Below the pieces are notes generated by a model. That model worked only from the letters and a program-made list of their open reading frames with translations, did no database searches and had not been told where the DNA came from. Source: Plecoglossus altivelis (Eukaryota > Chordata > Actinopteri > Osmeriformes > Plecoglossidae). Taken from it: a DNA stretch of 64,000 nt. The DNA is taken from the NCBI GenBank assembly GCA_036571765.1, contig BROE01000006.1, positions 16,417,024-16,481,023 on the forward strand. Reading direction: 5' to 3'. The first letter of the stretch is position 1. Every line of letters begins with the position of its first letter. The position numbers and the translations under genes were made by a program. Shown here piece after piece: positions 1-12,000 of this stretch.

Positions 1-69
1 CACTAGAATAAAAAGACTTCAAGGGAAGTTTGTCATAATACAGATTAGGATCATTAGATTAGGATCATT

Positions 70-395
70 AGGATCATTTTCTACACAGGATTGCCCAATG
101 TCTTTGTTTTGATGCCACTGTTTCAACTATGTAAGTCAGCTACAGAGCCTGTCCTCATTTCCTCTTGCACCAAGGGAAAAAATAGAACCCTATTTAATTC
201 TACATTTCTCTTAATGTGATAAGTGTAAAAAAGAAGTGACACAAGTATGCTTATTACCTTGCCAATCTTTATAAATAATAAGTATGCATGCTTATGTAAA
301 ATATACTGAAATATCAGATGTAAAAATTTTAGTAATAAAACAAACCCATCGGCAACCAGTGCAAGCACACCTCACAATTTCCCCAGAAATGTTAC
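70..395 (+). repeat. Unclassified dispersed repeat R1, copy 1
   Basis: Non-coding AT-rich segment with two diverged relatives in this window: about 12228-12580 on the minus strand and 37533-37835 on the plus strand. Shared landmarks are TACACAGGATTGCCCAATG near 83, the stretch around AATAATAAGTATGCATGC near 277-295, and CCCATCGGCAACCAGTGCAAG near 347-367. No coding potential or terminal repeats were seen. I do not recognise the family. The edges are estimated from where similarity fades. Confidence 0.55.
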
Positions 396-799
396 CTTCT
401 AGTTGTAATTATTAATCATTGATCTTCAAATAACAAACCAAACATTCTATTTGTCCAAGTACAAATAATAAATTTAATGCAAATAAGTAAAAGTACATCC
501 AACTCAAGTAAATTAATATCAAGTCAAATCAAAGTGTATTTGTGTAGCCATTTTTTACAAGCAGTGTCACATATGCCCATAGAACTGCCCCTCAGCCTCA
601 AACCCTCAAGTATGATAAGGAAAAGTTCCCTGAAAAACTCACTAGTTGAGAAAAAGAAAAAAGGAAGAAACCTTGGGAGGAGCAATTCATGAAGGGATCC
701 CCTCCAGAGACAGCTGGTGAAAGACAAGTGCAGAACACAGGCTAAACATAGTCATACAGCAAGAAAGTGTTGTTTGATCTTAAAAATCAGTGTTAAACT

Positions 800-3160
800 T
801 GGGTCTCAGGTAGCACAGTCAGTTTAAACAGCCACGGGGCTGGGGTCTGTGATCAGCGTATCATTACTGGCAGGGGGATGAGGAAAGGGACCAAGAACTT
901 GCTCATTGTCCATCAGGGTGACTGACATCCATCTGGCGACCAGATCCAGAGTTGGCAGACTGTCACAGACCAATGTCCACTACCTCCAGGTCTAGCATTG
1001 GTCAACGACCACGCAGGTCCTGAAAGCTCAGACCCTCACACCAAAGGGAGGTATGGAGGGGGGACAGAGAGGAGAGCAGATATTAGAGAGTGCCAAGAGA
1101 AGCTAACAGTTGCAATATTAAAAGTTCCAGAGAAGAGGTGCTCTATATGAGAACACTCTGCCTCCAGCAGTTTTTTTTTACTACTTTTGGGAACCACCAA
1201 ATAGTAGGCATCTTGGGATCTTAAAGTACTTACAGGGTGGTAGAGTGCAAAGAGACTAGAGAGGTATAGTGGTGCTAATCCATGTAGAGATGTATAGGTT
1301 AGCCAATGTCGAAAGATAAGGGTAGATGTTATGTGATCATACTTTCTAGTTCTGGTCAGTAGTCTAGCAGCAGAAATTTGCACAAGCTGTAAAAATAAAA
1401 AAAATGTCACGTAGGTACTTGGGAGACCAGACAATAATACATTGCAGTAATCCCATGAGGATGTAACAAATGCATGTATTAATATTTCAGCATCGTCCTT
1501 TGAGAGGAAGTTTCTTATTTTAGCTATGTTACCAAAATGCAGATCTGGTACTTTGCTTAATATGGCACTGAAATGAGAGATCTGGGTCTATTGTGATCCT
1601 AGGTTTTTGTTGTGCTGGATTTGGGAGACTTTGAAGCCATTTATGTCTAAGGTCAGATTGGATAAATTGTTGCTGTATTTTTAGGTAAAAAAATGTGCAC
1701 CTTTGTTTTATTCGAATTCAGAAGAAGGAAGTTGGCTGTCATCCATAGAAATAGGGTTGAAGTGGGTGAGAGGCTCTACATGCAGAACGCTTGGTATAGG
1801 CAAAGATTCCGTGTTCATGGTCATTCGTCCGGGGCAGGTCTGCAGTTTGTCCCTAATTGCATAGATTTTCAGATTGAAGAATTCTAGAAAGTTATGAGTG
1901 GAGAGATCTGTACGGAAACCGTTCTTATTTCTGTGTGTTTTGCAATGGTATCAAATAGGAATTTAGATAAATATTATGATCTTGTCCTAATGAGGACTCT
2001 TGTGTACTCCAGTAAGCTATCCTTCCAGGCCAGGCCGCAAAAAAACCCTCCAATTGAGTTGTGCGCCACTTACGTTCTAATTGTCTATTGCACTTTTTGA
2101 GAGTGAATTTCCTTTGAATACCACAGAGCCAATTTCTTATCCTTCTTTTTCCTCAATTTGAGAGGGGCAACAGAGTCTAGCGATAGCTGACTGAGTCCCT
2201 AGTTCTCTAGTTTTCGCATTTAGTGATTTATTTGGGATGTTAAGTACTTCTCATGCTGCGGGTAGAACATAAGCCATTTCCACAGCTGTGCTCGGGGTTA
2301 TGTGACGGCTACTAGAAATGTTGAGCCCCCAGGCTCCGGCAAAGGTCCATTCTTAAGGTAACCAGGCAGTGATCTGATAATGTGGGATTGTGGGGGTGCA
2401 CAGGGAAATTTGATATCTCAATTCCCCGTGTGAGAACTAGTATGTGATTGAAGATGGGTATGTTTGGAAACTACCTATGTGAAGCCCGCAGAATCTATGA
2501 GAGCGGTTAAGGCCTTACACAAAGTATCTTTTGAATAATCTATGTGAATGCTAAAGTAACCACTAATTAAGATATAATCAGTGTACGTTACACAATCAGC
2601 ACTAAAATCTGCAAATTCCTTAAAGAAAATGGAGTAAGGGCCAAAGGGGTAGAGTGGCTACACAAAATGAGGGGGAAGGGATGGGGGACTTGGATTATTC
2701 CTCTAATGTAATTGGTGGTTTCGTGCAAATTATTTATGTTTTGAAGGTGTTCACAGATTTTAGGCTGAGGTTGAAACTGCATTCATAAATCATAGTTACA
2801 CCACCACCTTTTTTAGAGACATCAGGAATGTGCGAGTACGCGAAATCAGGAGGTGAAGCTTCATTCAGTAGGGATTCATCAGGTTTTTAACCAGGTTTCA
2901 GTAAGTCCAATCAGGTCCAGGCTGCATTCAGACATCAGATCATTAATCAAAACAGCCTTTGTGGAAAGGGATCTGATACTTCCAATATTCCAGTATGGCT
3001 TTAAGACAGCTTTGGTTTTAGAGATTTCTCTAAGTCTTAGAGATTTCTGAGAAAGTTTTGATGGCAGTGTTTCATTCGGCCTTATATGTGAGTTGTTACA
3101 GTAAAGTCCATCGATCACTAAAGTCTGAGGAGTGCCATCGCTCCCACCATGCTGCAAAGT
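800..3160 (-). mobile_element. L2/CR1-like LINE with the RT core deleted
   Basis: Relic of a non-LTR retrotransposon read on the minus strand. From high to low coordinates it shows the start of an APE-type endonuclease (DLIGLTETWLKT near 2880-2915, then a NEASPPDF-like stretch), the linker before RT (ERKWRTTQLEGF near 2030-2080, then FFNLKIYAIRDKL near 1840-1880) and the RT C-terminal region (MTANFLLLNSNKT near 1695-1740, then LVQISAARLLTRTRKYDHIT near 1330-1385). The RT palm with the catalytic Asp motif is absent: the frame jumps from the linker to the post-RT segment at about 1740-1840. A 3' UTR-like stretch continues to about 800. The frames are broken, so this is a dead copy. It lies head to head with the plus-strand L2 copy that follows. 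Confidence 0.75.
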
Positions 3161-3515
3161 GAAGCCGGTGGGGCTAATCTAGGATCCTCTCTAATGCTAG
3201 AACTTCCTTTCGGTCAGTTGCATCTTAAGTTAGTAGCTTACTCTTTTCCTCCAGCGACTGGACGAGACTCTCCTAGCAGAGCCAAACTCTCAAGCAAAAT
3301 GTCACATGTAGAACAATGTGCGTGGGTGAGAGACATTGCCGTTGACTTACGTTATAGGCGAAACCAACCAAGAAAATCCATCAAGTGCGTTGGAGTTGGC
3401 TAGTCGAACTGGTACAGTAGCATTGAATTCAGAAGGGGGGAAAGCATTGGGGGAGGCTATAAATAAGACAATATGTAGGCTGAATCGGAAAATAGAAAGT
3501 TATATGCAATAAATA

Positions 3516-4211
3516 GTGTTAACAGGAAGAAGAAATCAAGAAATTTGTGTTTTCATTGGTAACAAAAAGAATGGGCTAAAGGTAGTAGACCATGATCAAG
3601 ACAAGGAACGATTTGTGACAGTTCGGAGGGGTGCACGCGCTAAATGCCAGCCTGCTGTGCACCACGAGCTTCACGTATTCAATAGGTTTTCTCCCCTCAG
3701 CGATCAGACGCCCGCTGAATTGACCCGTGACACTCTAGTAATTGGAAGTTCTATAGTTAGAGATGTGAAACTACCAGCAGCATCAGTTAGGTGTTATCCG
3801 GGGGCCAGAATGGGTGACATCGAAGGAAACCTTAGGCTCTTAAAGCAAAGTAGACAGAGGTTCCGACGAATCGTGATTCACGCAGGTGGTATTGACGCCC
3901 GGCGGAGACAATCAGAAGTGCTCAAATTGCAAGTAGGTGCGGTGTGTGAATTGGCTAGGTCGATTTCAGAGACTGAATTGTTTTCTGGCCCCTTGCCCAA
4001 TCGGACCAATTCTGAAATGTACAGCCGCTTTTCAGCATTCAACTCCTGGTTGTCCGGTTGGTGCCCCCAAAACAATGTAGTCTTTGTTGACAATTGGAGT
4101 GCGTTTTGGGGAAAACCTGGGCTCATACAAAGGGATGGCATCCATCCGACTTCGGAAGGTACATCCTTTTTAGTCCGGAATTTGAACGATAGCCTCAGTC
4201 GCTTAAAGTGA
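3516..4211 (+). pseudogene. L2 LINE ORF1, SGNH/GDSL-esterase type (decayed)
   Basis: Open frame of about 231 codons without an ATG at its start; the first in-frame ATG is only at MGDIEGN, near 3810. The C-terminal two thirds is an SGNH/GDSL-like hydrolase domain as found in ORF1 proteins of CR1/L2 elements. Block I is LVIGSSIVRDVKL with the nucleophile-type Ser (about residues 75-87), and the last block is RDGIHPTSEG with the Asp/His pair (about residues 209-218). The usual Asn of the G-x-N-D block is replaced: the sequence reads HAGGIDAR. The presumed role in the family is an RNA-associated or esterase accessory function in retrotransposition. The missing start and altered Asn indicate decay. 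A further truncated 5' part may lie between 3420 and 3516. Confidence 0.75.
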
Positions 4212-4410
4212 CTGTTCAGAGGTGAGCCTCGGGGGCAGAGCAGTAGTGTTAGACGCTCTTCTGTTATTGGCGCTGAACTCTCGCACGCTCAGTCTGAAAA
4301 TAAGTGGTCAGACTCAAGGCAGATCGAGACTGTTTGTGTCCGTCGTGTAAACGCGACCAAAAAGGTTAAAAAACCTTTAGCAGGTGTCAGGATGAATAAT
4401 TTGACCAAGA

Positions 4411-7263
4411 TTGTACCAACACATGTTACAAATAAATAAACATGTAAAATGTGGACTGCTAAACATTCAGTCTATTTCCTACAAATCGCTTTTAGTTAAT
4501 GAGTTGATTAGTGATAATAACATAGATCTCCTAGCCTTAACTGAAACCTGGCTTCAACAAGGTGACTATGTAAGACTGAACGAGTCCACCCCTCCCAGTC
4601 ATGTTAACTTTCTGATGGCCAGAAGTAATGGCCGAGGTGGTGGTGTGGCAGCAATCTCACACAAGTTTACACTTGAGTCCTAAAACTGAAGGTGTGTTTT
4701 GCTCATTTGAAAGCCTTGCCCTATCATTCAACTGCCCAAATTGGAGAAATCAGAATGCAGGTTTATTCATGGTGATCTATCGGCCTCCAGGTCCTTATTC
4801 AGAGTTTTTGGCTGAGTTTTCTGGATTTTTGTCAAGTTTGGTGTTGGACTGCGAAAGTAATCATACTGGTCGGTGACTTTAACATTCACTTAGAGGCTAG
4901 CAATTGTCTCAGTAATGCCTTCATTGCTTTATTGGATAGCATTGGTTTCACTCAGAGTGTAAATGAACCAACCCATAGTCACAAGCACACTCTAGATCTT
5001 GTTTTATTTTATGGAATGGAGGTAAGTGATTTAACTGTCTTCCCTCATAATCCAGTATTGTCTGACCATTTCCTGATTACGTTTCAGTTCACTCTTAGAG
5101 ATCATCCAGCCACTCAGCTGAAAACTATAATGAAAAGGACAATATCTGAAAAATCAATTTCTAAGTTAAAAGAAATAGTAGAGCCAATATTTAGTAACAT
5201 GTCGTGCGATCCCTCTGAGAGCAGCCCCAGTTCCAGTGTAAGTGATCAGTATGTTGACATGATGATGTATTCTCTAAAGTCAGCTCTTGAAATTGCAGCA
5301 CCCTTTAGAGAGAAGATCATTAGGCCAAAGCGCGCCTCTCCATGGTACAATGAAGAGCTGCGCTCACATAAACAAATTGTTAGACAATTGGAGAGACATT
5401 TCCGCCGCTTCCACACGGAAGACTACTTAAGTGCATGGAAAACCTGCCTTTTGTCCTATAAGCAAGCTCTGTGTAAGGCCCAAACCAGATATTATTTTAA
5501 TTTAATTGAAGTAAACAAAAATGACACAAGGTTTTTGTTCAGTACTGTAGCCAGACTGACAAAGAATCACAGTGCAGTTGAACCCTCAATTCCAGCTGCT
5601 CTCAGCTCTGATGATTTTCTTCTATTTTTTTAATAAGAAAATCAGTACAATCAGAGATAAATTAAATGAAATTACTCCCACTATTAGTAATGAGCACGTA
5701 TGATCTGTGAAGCTACTGCCCCACGTTGGTCCATCGGTTACTCTGGACAGTTTCACTGCTGTTGATCAGGTGGAGATCACTTCCGTCATCATGTCCTCGA
5801 AATCATCCTCTTGTATTTTAGACCCGATCCCAAGTAGGCTCCTCAAAGAAATCCTCCCTTTAATTATAGGCTCTATTCTTATGATCATAAATACTTCGCT
5901 CGAAATTGGCTATGTCCCTCAGTCCTTCAAGTATGTGGTTATTAAGCCACTGCTGAAAAAACCGAATCTTGGCCCGGACCTACTGGGCAATTGTAGACCT
6001 ATTTCGAATCTTCCTTTTGTGTCCAAAGTCCTTGAAGAGTTGTAGTTAAGCAGCTCTCACCACCTTGAGGACAACCATTTGTTTGAGGCTTTTCAGTCTG
6101 GGTTTAGAGCCCATTACAGCACGGAAACTGCATTAGTTTAAGTCACAAACGATTTATTATTAGCTGCTGACAATGGAATGGTATCCTGGTTCTGTTGGAC
6201 CTCAATGCAGCGTTTGACACCATCGACCACACAATCTTGCTTCAGAGATTGGAATGTGACGTAGGTGTCAGAGGGACAGTCCTCAGCTGGTTAAATCCTA
6301 TTTTTCGGATAGGTTACCAGTTTGTTGATGTAAACCAAAGCTGTTTCCCTTGCTCTGAAGTAACCTACAGTGTCCCGCAGGGTTCATACTCGGTCCAATT
6401 CTGTTTACGCTCTATATACTGCCTTTAGGTAACATTATCAGAAAGCATGGCATTAACTTCCACTGCTATGCGGATGTCACACAGCTGTATTTATCAATTA
6501 GACCTGATCAGACCGATCAATTACACGTACTTAGTGCCTGCGTGAAGAATATAAAAATCTGGATGACACCTAACTATCTACTTCTTAATCCAGAAAAAAC
6601 CGAGGTCATTGTACTAGGCCCGGAAGGTCTGCGAGACTCTTTATCCGGCCAGATGGTGTCACTGGACTCTATCAGTGTAGCCTCCAGTTCTACTGTAAGA
6701 ATCCTCGGTGTCTTATTTGACCAAGAACTATAATTTACAGCACATATAAACCATGCCTGCAAAACAGCCTACTTTTATTTGTGTAATATAGCTAAAATTA
6801 GAGAGATCTTGACTAGAAGTGATGCTGAAAAACTCACTCATGCATTCGTTACATCTAGACTAGACTAAAAGCTCGATAAAGAGCATTCAGTTGGTTCAGA
6901 ACGCAGCAGCACAACTACTAACAGGAACCAAAAAAAGAAACCACATCACACCGGTAATAGTCTCTTCACTGGCTCCCTTTTGAATTTAGAATCAAATTTA
7001 AAATACTTCTCCTGACATATAAAGCCATAAAATACATGGCCCCGCACTACCTCAAAGATGCTGTAGTACCACATCATCCAGCCAGAGCACTTCGCTCAAA
7101 AGGTGGAATATATTGGTGTCCCTCAGTCTCCAAAGCACAGTGGGAGGTTCGAGCTTTAGCTACCAAGCTTCTGTGTTATGGAATCAGCTCTCTGTTCATG
7201 TTAAAGAGGCCAACACAGTCTCTTTATTTAAGACAAGGCTTAAAGCATTTCTCTTCGAAATAG
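4411..7263 (+). pseudogene. L2 LINE ORF2: endonuclease and reverse transcriptase (broken)
   Basis: Remains of the ORF2 polyprotein in several frames. APE endonuclease start: CGLLNIQSI and LLALTETWLQQGDY (4450-4570). RT: SSSCILDPIPSRLL (5803-5845), NCRPISNLPFVSKVLEEL (5990-6043), LLDLNAAFDTIDH-like motif (6192-6230), YSVPQGS (6367-6387). The catalytic motif near 6466-6480 reads CYADVTQLY, so the second Asp of YADD has become Val. C-terminal region: NPEKTEVIVLGPEG (6590-6630) and the region around KRPTQSLYLRQGLKHF at 7208-7255. At least five frameshifts or stops are visible, for example at 4684, 5633, 6046 and 6428. No functional protein can be made. Confidence 0.85.
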
Positions 7264-8033
7264 CTTATGGGCAGGGAATTAGTTAATATCGTAGTTCACT
7301 ATAGTTAGTTCACTATAGTCTGTTCACAAGTTTCGCTCCCCCCAAGGTGAGCTCTTCCTGGATGCTGCCCTGGCGATAACTTCACCCCAGATCACCTCAC
7401 CCCGCCTCGTGACCTGATCTATGGACCCGGGTGCTCCTCAACTGTCGGAGGAATCCTTCATACGACGGACGAGCTGCTCTTCTCAGATCCACTAATCTGA
7501 ATAGCTGAACTCTCCTTGCACTAGATGATCTAGATGAACACCTCCTTCCGCCTGAGGGGTTCTTTTTTTACAGTCCATCTGCATATGGATGCACGCCAGT
7601 CCTGGACCATCTACAGCTTGTCCGTCCGTGGGAGCAGGATTTCTCCTTCACTGTGGTTCTCTGGGTTCTCTCCTTCACTGTGGTTCTTCTCAAGGTTTCT
7701 ACTTTTGCCACAGGGTTTTTGTAGTTTTTCCTTGCTGAGAAGGAGGGTTTAAGGACAGGGGATGTTCTGGTACAGTCGTCCATTTGCTAAAATCATAATT
7801 ACATTTTTATAATGTGGTTATCTGTTTATTGACCAATGATAGAATCTTTGTCGCCCTTCGAGGCAACTATTGTTGTGATTTTGGGCATTACAAAAATAAA
7901 TTGAACTGAATTGAATAGTATGGTATCCAAAAAAAAAATACTGATGAGTCAGATAAACCAATCAGTTAGACTCTACTAAAGCGCTCCACTACTACTAATG
8001 TGGTACCTTGATATAGGATAAAATATTACTGAT

Positions 8034-9275
8034 TCATGACCATGACCATAGGTGAGAGTAGGAACGGAGATCGACCGGTAAATTGAGAGCTTTGGCTTCC
8101 GGCTCAGCTCCTTCTTCACCTTCAGGCTCAGCTCCTTCTTTCCACGACGGACCGGTACAGAGAGCGATCACTGCGGCCGCTGCACCAATCAGCCTGTCAA
8201 TCTCACGTACCGTCCTTCCCTCACTCGTGAAAAAGACCCAGAGATACTTGAAATCCTCCACTTGAGGCAAGGACACCCCACCCACCCAAAGGGAGCAAGC
8301 CACCCTTTTCCGGTCAAGAACCATGGCCTTGGATTTGTAGGTGCTGATTCCCATCCCGCCCGCTTCACACTCGGCTGCAAACCGTTCTAGTGCATGCTGT
8401 AGGTCACGGTCCGATGGAGCCATCAGGAAAACATCATCCGCGAATAGCAAAGATGAAATCCTGTGCCCCCAGAACCTGACACCCTCCGGCTGGTGTGCTC
8501 CGAAATTCTGTCGATAAAAACAATTAACAGAACAGGTGACAAAGGGCAGCCCTGGCGGAGTCAACATGCACCGAGAACAGGACCGACTTACTACCGGCAA
8601 GGCGATGCGAAACAGCTGCCTGCTCTGTGTTCATACAGGGACCGGACGGCCTGAGCAAAGGGCCGCGGACCCCATATTCCCGGAAAAAACCCCACAGGAC
8701 ACCACAAGGGACACGGTCGAACGCCAGGTTCTCCAGGTCCACAAAACACGTGTGAACTGGTTGGGCAAAATCCCATGAACCCTCAAGCACCGATGAAGTG
8801 TGTAGAGCTGGTCCAGTGTTCCGCGACCAGGATAAAACCACACTGCTCCTCCTGGATCGGAGGTTCGACTATCGGACGGGTTCTCCTCTCCAGTACCCTG
8901 TCATAGACCTTCCAGGGGAGGCTGTGGGGTGTGATCCCTCTGTAGTTGGAGCATACCCTCCGGTTCCCCTTCTTATAAAGGGGTAACACCACACCGGTCT
9001 GCCAGTCCATAGGTACCATCCCAAGCCGCCACGCAATATTGTAGAGACGTGTCAACCACGACAGACCCACAAAATCCAGAGATTTAAGATACTCGGGGCG
9101 GATCTCATATACGGGCTTTGCCACCGAGTAGCCCACCGACCACCTCGGTGACCTCCGCCTTGGTGATTGACGAGTCCACCTCCGGGGTCCTCAGCCTCTG
9201 CTTCCTCCTCGGAAGACGTGACGGCAGGATTGAGGAGATCCTCAAAGTATTCCTTCCACCGTCCAATGGTCGGTG
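8034..9275 (-). pseudogene. Rex3 reverse transcriptase, inverted part (broken)
   Basis: Read on the minus strand from 9275 down: IGRWKEYFEDLLNPAV (about 9215-9265), IRPEYLKSLDFVGLSWLTRL (9040-9105), SNYRGITPHSLPWKVYDRVLE (8890-8960), CGFILVAEHWTSSTHFIGA (8783-8840), CFVDLENLAFDRVPCGVLW (8690-8745), then the catalytic ISSLLFADDVFLMAPSD (8413-8466) and MVLDRKRVACSL (8290-8325). The FADD motif is intact, but frameshifts occur at about 8530, 8840 and 9110. Near 8100-8140 an 18-bp unit is duplicated, giving a repeated EGAEPE. The closest relative in the window is the copy at 62123-63757. Confidence 0.85.
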
Positions 9276-9277
9276 AA

Positions 9278-9519
9278 CTTGGGTAATGACCGAAAGGACG
9301 AGATCGCGGATACAAGCGGTCGAAATGAGTTTTCTCCGCAGGGTGGCTGGGCGCTCCCTTAGAGATAAGGTGAGGAGCTCGGTCACACGGGAGGAGCTCG
9401 GAGTAGAGCCGCTGCTCCTCCACGTCGAGAGGAGCCAGCTGAGGTGGCTCGGGCATCTGTTTCGGATGCCTCCTGGACGCCTCCCTCGGGAGGTGTTCCG
9501 GGCATGTCCTACCGGATAA
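9278..9519 (+). pseudogene. Rex3 ORF2 C-terminus, non-inverted part
   Basis: Plus-strand frame beginning MTERTRSRIQAVEMSFLRRV and continuing through RDKVRSSVTREELGVEPLL, RSQLRWLGHLFRMPPGRLP and REVFRACPTG to a stop. It matches the C-terminal region of the Rex3 copy that ends at 63757. After the stop comes AAGCGGAAGAAAATGGATGG, the GATG-type tail that ends Rex3/RTE elements. Confidence 0.85.
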
Positions 9520-9544
9520 GCGGAAGAAAATGGATGGATGGATA

Positions 9545-12000
9545 GTACCGCATTTCACCAGAGCCAACAAATACGACAAGTAATACATTTTTATCCTTTA
9601 ATGGATGAAGTATTTGACCATGGTTACCAAGGGTCCTTTGAAGTCTCCAAAGGACACTTTTAGAAAATACCTGGATTTACTAATCGACTTTGCATTTGAG
9701 CTAGGTAGAGCTTCATGCTGTGGTCCCATTTCCAGCTAATACCTCCCACCTGAAGTCATCTGCAGGCACCTGCGAAACAGAATGTAGGCAGAAGTAAACA
9801 CTTACTTTTTTATTGTGTTATATTACTCCAAACCAGAAGCAGTTACTCTTGGGTATTCTATTCTGACAATAGGGGGAAAAAAATGCTTTTCACCTTTTAA
9901 AGAGACCGAATTTCAAAGCGTTGAGTATTGTTAAACAGGTGACACACTGCAAAGCCGATTTTACCTTGTCATAGTGGAATAACTGCAGTTTGGGGAATAA
10001 AATGGACGTACAGTGAATCTCACAGCCCATTGACACCTCTGTGTGATATAAATCTCACGTATTGAAACTCCTGCTGTAAAACCATCAGTTTTGGTAAACC
10101 TTTGCTTGACGTACAAAACAAGCCCTCCCATTTTAGCCTCCAGTCTATACCTAATGTCACACCCAAAAATGGAATCCGCATTTATCTTTGAAATTTGTTT
10201 AGCTGCATGCTGCTCTGTTTACCTCCACTAGAATAACAAACAAGAACTTTTTCTTTGTTTCAATAATTTTGAAAATAGGCCACCACTTTAAATGCAGTGT
10301 TTCCAGGCTGTCCAGGTAATGTTTAAACTTTCTATAATCGTCCCAAGGAACCAAACACTCGGACAGCCATAGCTGATGTCTGTCTGACAAGATCCCTGTG
10401 AAGTCCAATGCTAAATTATTAATTTACTTGTAGCTGTTAACCGAGGCCAGTTTTGAAAACCTTGGACAATATGAAACAGGGCTTCGTATGAAGCTGCTGC
10501 TGAAAAAGTGGTGCTGTTCGGCCATGCACTCATCTCAATCGCAAGCTGTAAGTATGATTTTGTCGCCATCAATCAATGCTAAAGTGTTTGTGATTTTGAT
10601 CTTGGTGAATTCTACATCAAAAACGTTGAGGTCACTTTTGAAGAGAGAATGTAATTCCGTATTGATCTGTCTGATCTGAATTTTGATTTGGGTTACAAAA
10701 GTTTTGAAATTTGAGTGAGACTGCGTCGCCCGGTAGTCTTATGCTAGAAACACATTGGCTGCTAAGCGCAGCAAAGTGCCATGATTAGCCTGGTTCATAC
10801 CAGGCGCAAATTTCTCTACGTTGATCACCAAGCCCTTCACCTCAGAACTTTCTTTTTTCATATATAATGCTGTCATTCTACAAAAACACAGTGCATAAAC
10901 AAGGCATAGGTTACATGTAGAAAATGTTTTATTCTAACTGCCAGCACAACAGCATCCCAGTATTGATCCTTTACGTTGCCCTTGTAAAATTTGTGGCGGG
11001 GGGGTCATACAACTACCTGTACTTTTCAAATTCGAGAATTAATTAAATGGTATCCATCACTCCATGTGTATGTAGAGTTTCGTTTCTCTCTGCTAAAAGA
11101 GATACTACAGTTCAGAAAAACCTACGGGCATGCTAGCTCAACAGATCAATACGTATTTTCATTTGTTTTTATTAGGATAACTACATGAAACGGCCGTTCA
11201 TGACCAACATTGTATTCGGTTTTATATAGGGTGAATATTGGTACGAATGTACATAGGCCTCAAGTAATATTTAATGAATAATTACAGTCTACAACTGTGC
11301 ACCGTAATCTACAACTAATGTAATCAAATCTTAATAACATGGTTTTTATTCAAATATATCGAATAATACGGTGTATTTTATCCTTCTGCAGACAATTTCG
11401 CAAAAATTTTCTTTTGCATCAAGCTCTCAAAACGGTTGCTGCACACTGTGTTTCTACTGTTAGGTGGCAGCCATGTCTTGTCACAAAGGTCATAGCTAAT
11501 TTTGCAATTAGTTAGGTCAACTACACACCGAATAAGTCGAGCAGGTCAGCTTTCAAGACATGAGAATTCTGTTTTTAGCCAGGTAGTCTGATCATTTTTG
11601 TGATTTGTGTCAAACTGGCAATCTGAGTGAGACTGACATTAATCTCAGACTTGGGTTGGTCAATGACAGTGTTCACGCTGTTGTATTTCACTCCGTTCCA
11701 CACCATATTATATACGAGCCTGTTGAAGATAGTGAGTGTCGGATTTCATTAACCGAGCCCGTTTCATTTGTCATTTGCCTGAGAAAGCGACCTGTGTTGT
11801 CATGCAAATCTACAATTCTCAAAGCATGTTTGGCTGTCTTTACTCTGCAGCTTTGCTCGTTGTACACCACCCAATCAGCAGCTGTCTCATCTCAATATTA
11901 ATGAGCATACCATATATGGATTAAACAGCTAATTTCAAAGGTGGACAATTTCTAAGGTTCCATGATGGCGCATATAATAGCATCCGGGCCATTTTCAGTC
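9545..12000. other. Gene-free stretch upstream of ogt
   Basis: AT-rich sequence with no ORF that I can assign, no splice-bounded exon and no recognised transposon. I looked specifically for the TPR repeats of ogt and for the exon preceding the one at 14031 and did not find them. A 35-bp piece at about 12009-12043 resembles repeat R2 (41031-41255) at low identity. Confidence 0.4.

Larger units (their letters stand above)
3420..7916 (+). mobile_element. L2/Maui-like LINE, nearly full length
   Basis: Non-LTR retrotransposon with ORF1 (esterase type), ORF2 (APE endonuclease plus RT) and a 3' UTR ending in AATAAATTGAACTGAATTG at about 7914. The 3' UTR (7264-7916) carries the TTGTGATTTTGGGCATTAC signature that also ends the minus-strand copy at 28366-31385. 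Within it, about 7650-7690, a short segment around CTCCTTCACTGTGGTTCT is tandemly duplicated. Both ORFs are interrupted, and the RT catalytic motif reads YADV instead of YADD, so the copy is inactive. The left edge is uncertain because it abuts another L2-like copy in opposite orientation. Confidence 0.85.
8034..9543. mobile_element. Rex3-type (RTE) LINE with 5' inversion
   Basis: One truncated Rex3-like insertion made of two segments in opposite orientation. 9278-9543 is the 3' end of the element on the plus strand, from LGNDRKDE-like sequence to a (TGGA)n tail (9530-9543). 8034-9275 is the 5' part on the minus strand. The outer (left) end of the inverted segment, at 8034-8056, corresponds to the element sequence immediately before the start of the plus segment, as comparison with the intact copy at 63520-63560 shows (CTATGGTCATG followed by AACTTTGGGTAATGACC). 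This is the topology produced by twin priming during target-primed reverse transcription. Both parts carry frame breaks. Confidence 0.85.

Noticed and set aside
123..368. 81-codon frame on the minus strand
   Set aside because: AT-rich, no domain, and it overlaps repeat R1; treated as chance.
2853..3403. Plus-strand frames at 2853-3050 and 3149-3403
   Set aside because: They are antisense to, or border, the minus-strand LINE endonuclease region, and neither shows a recognisable domain.
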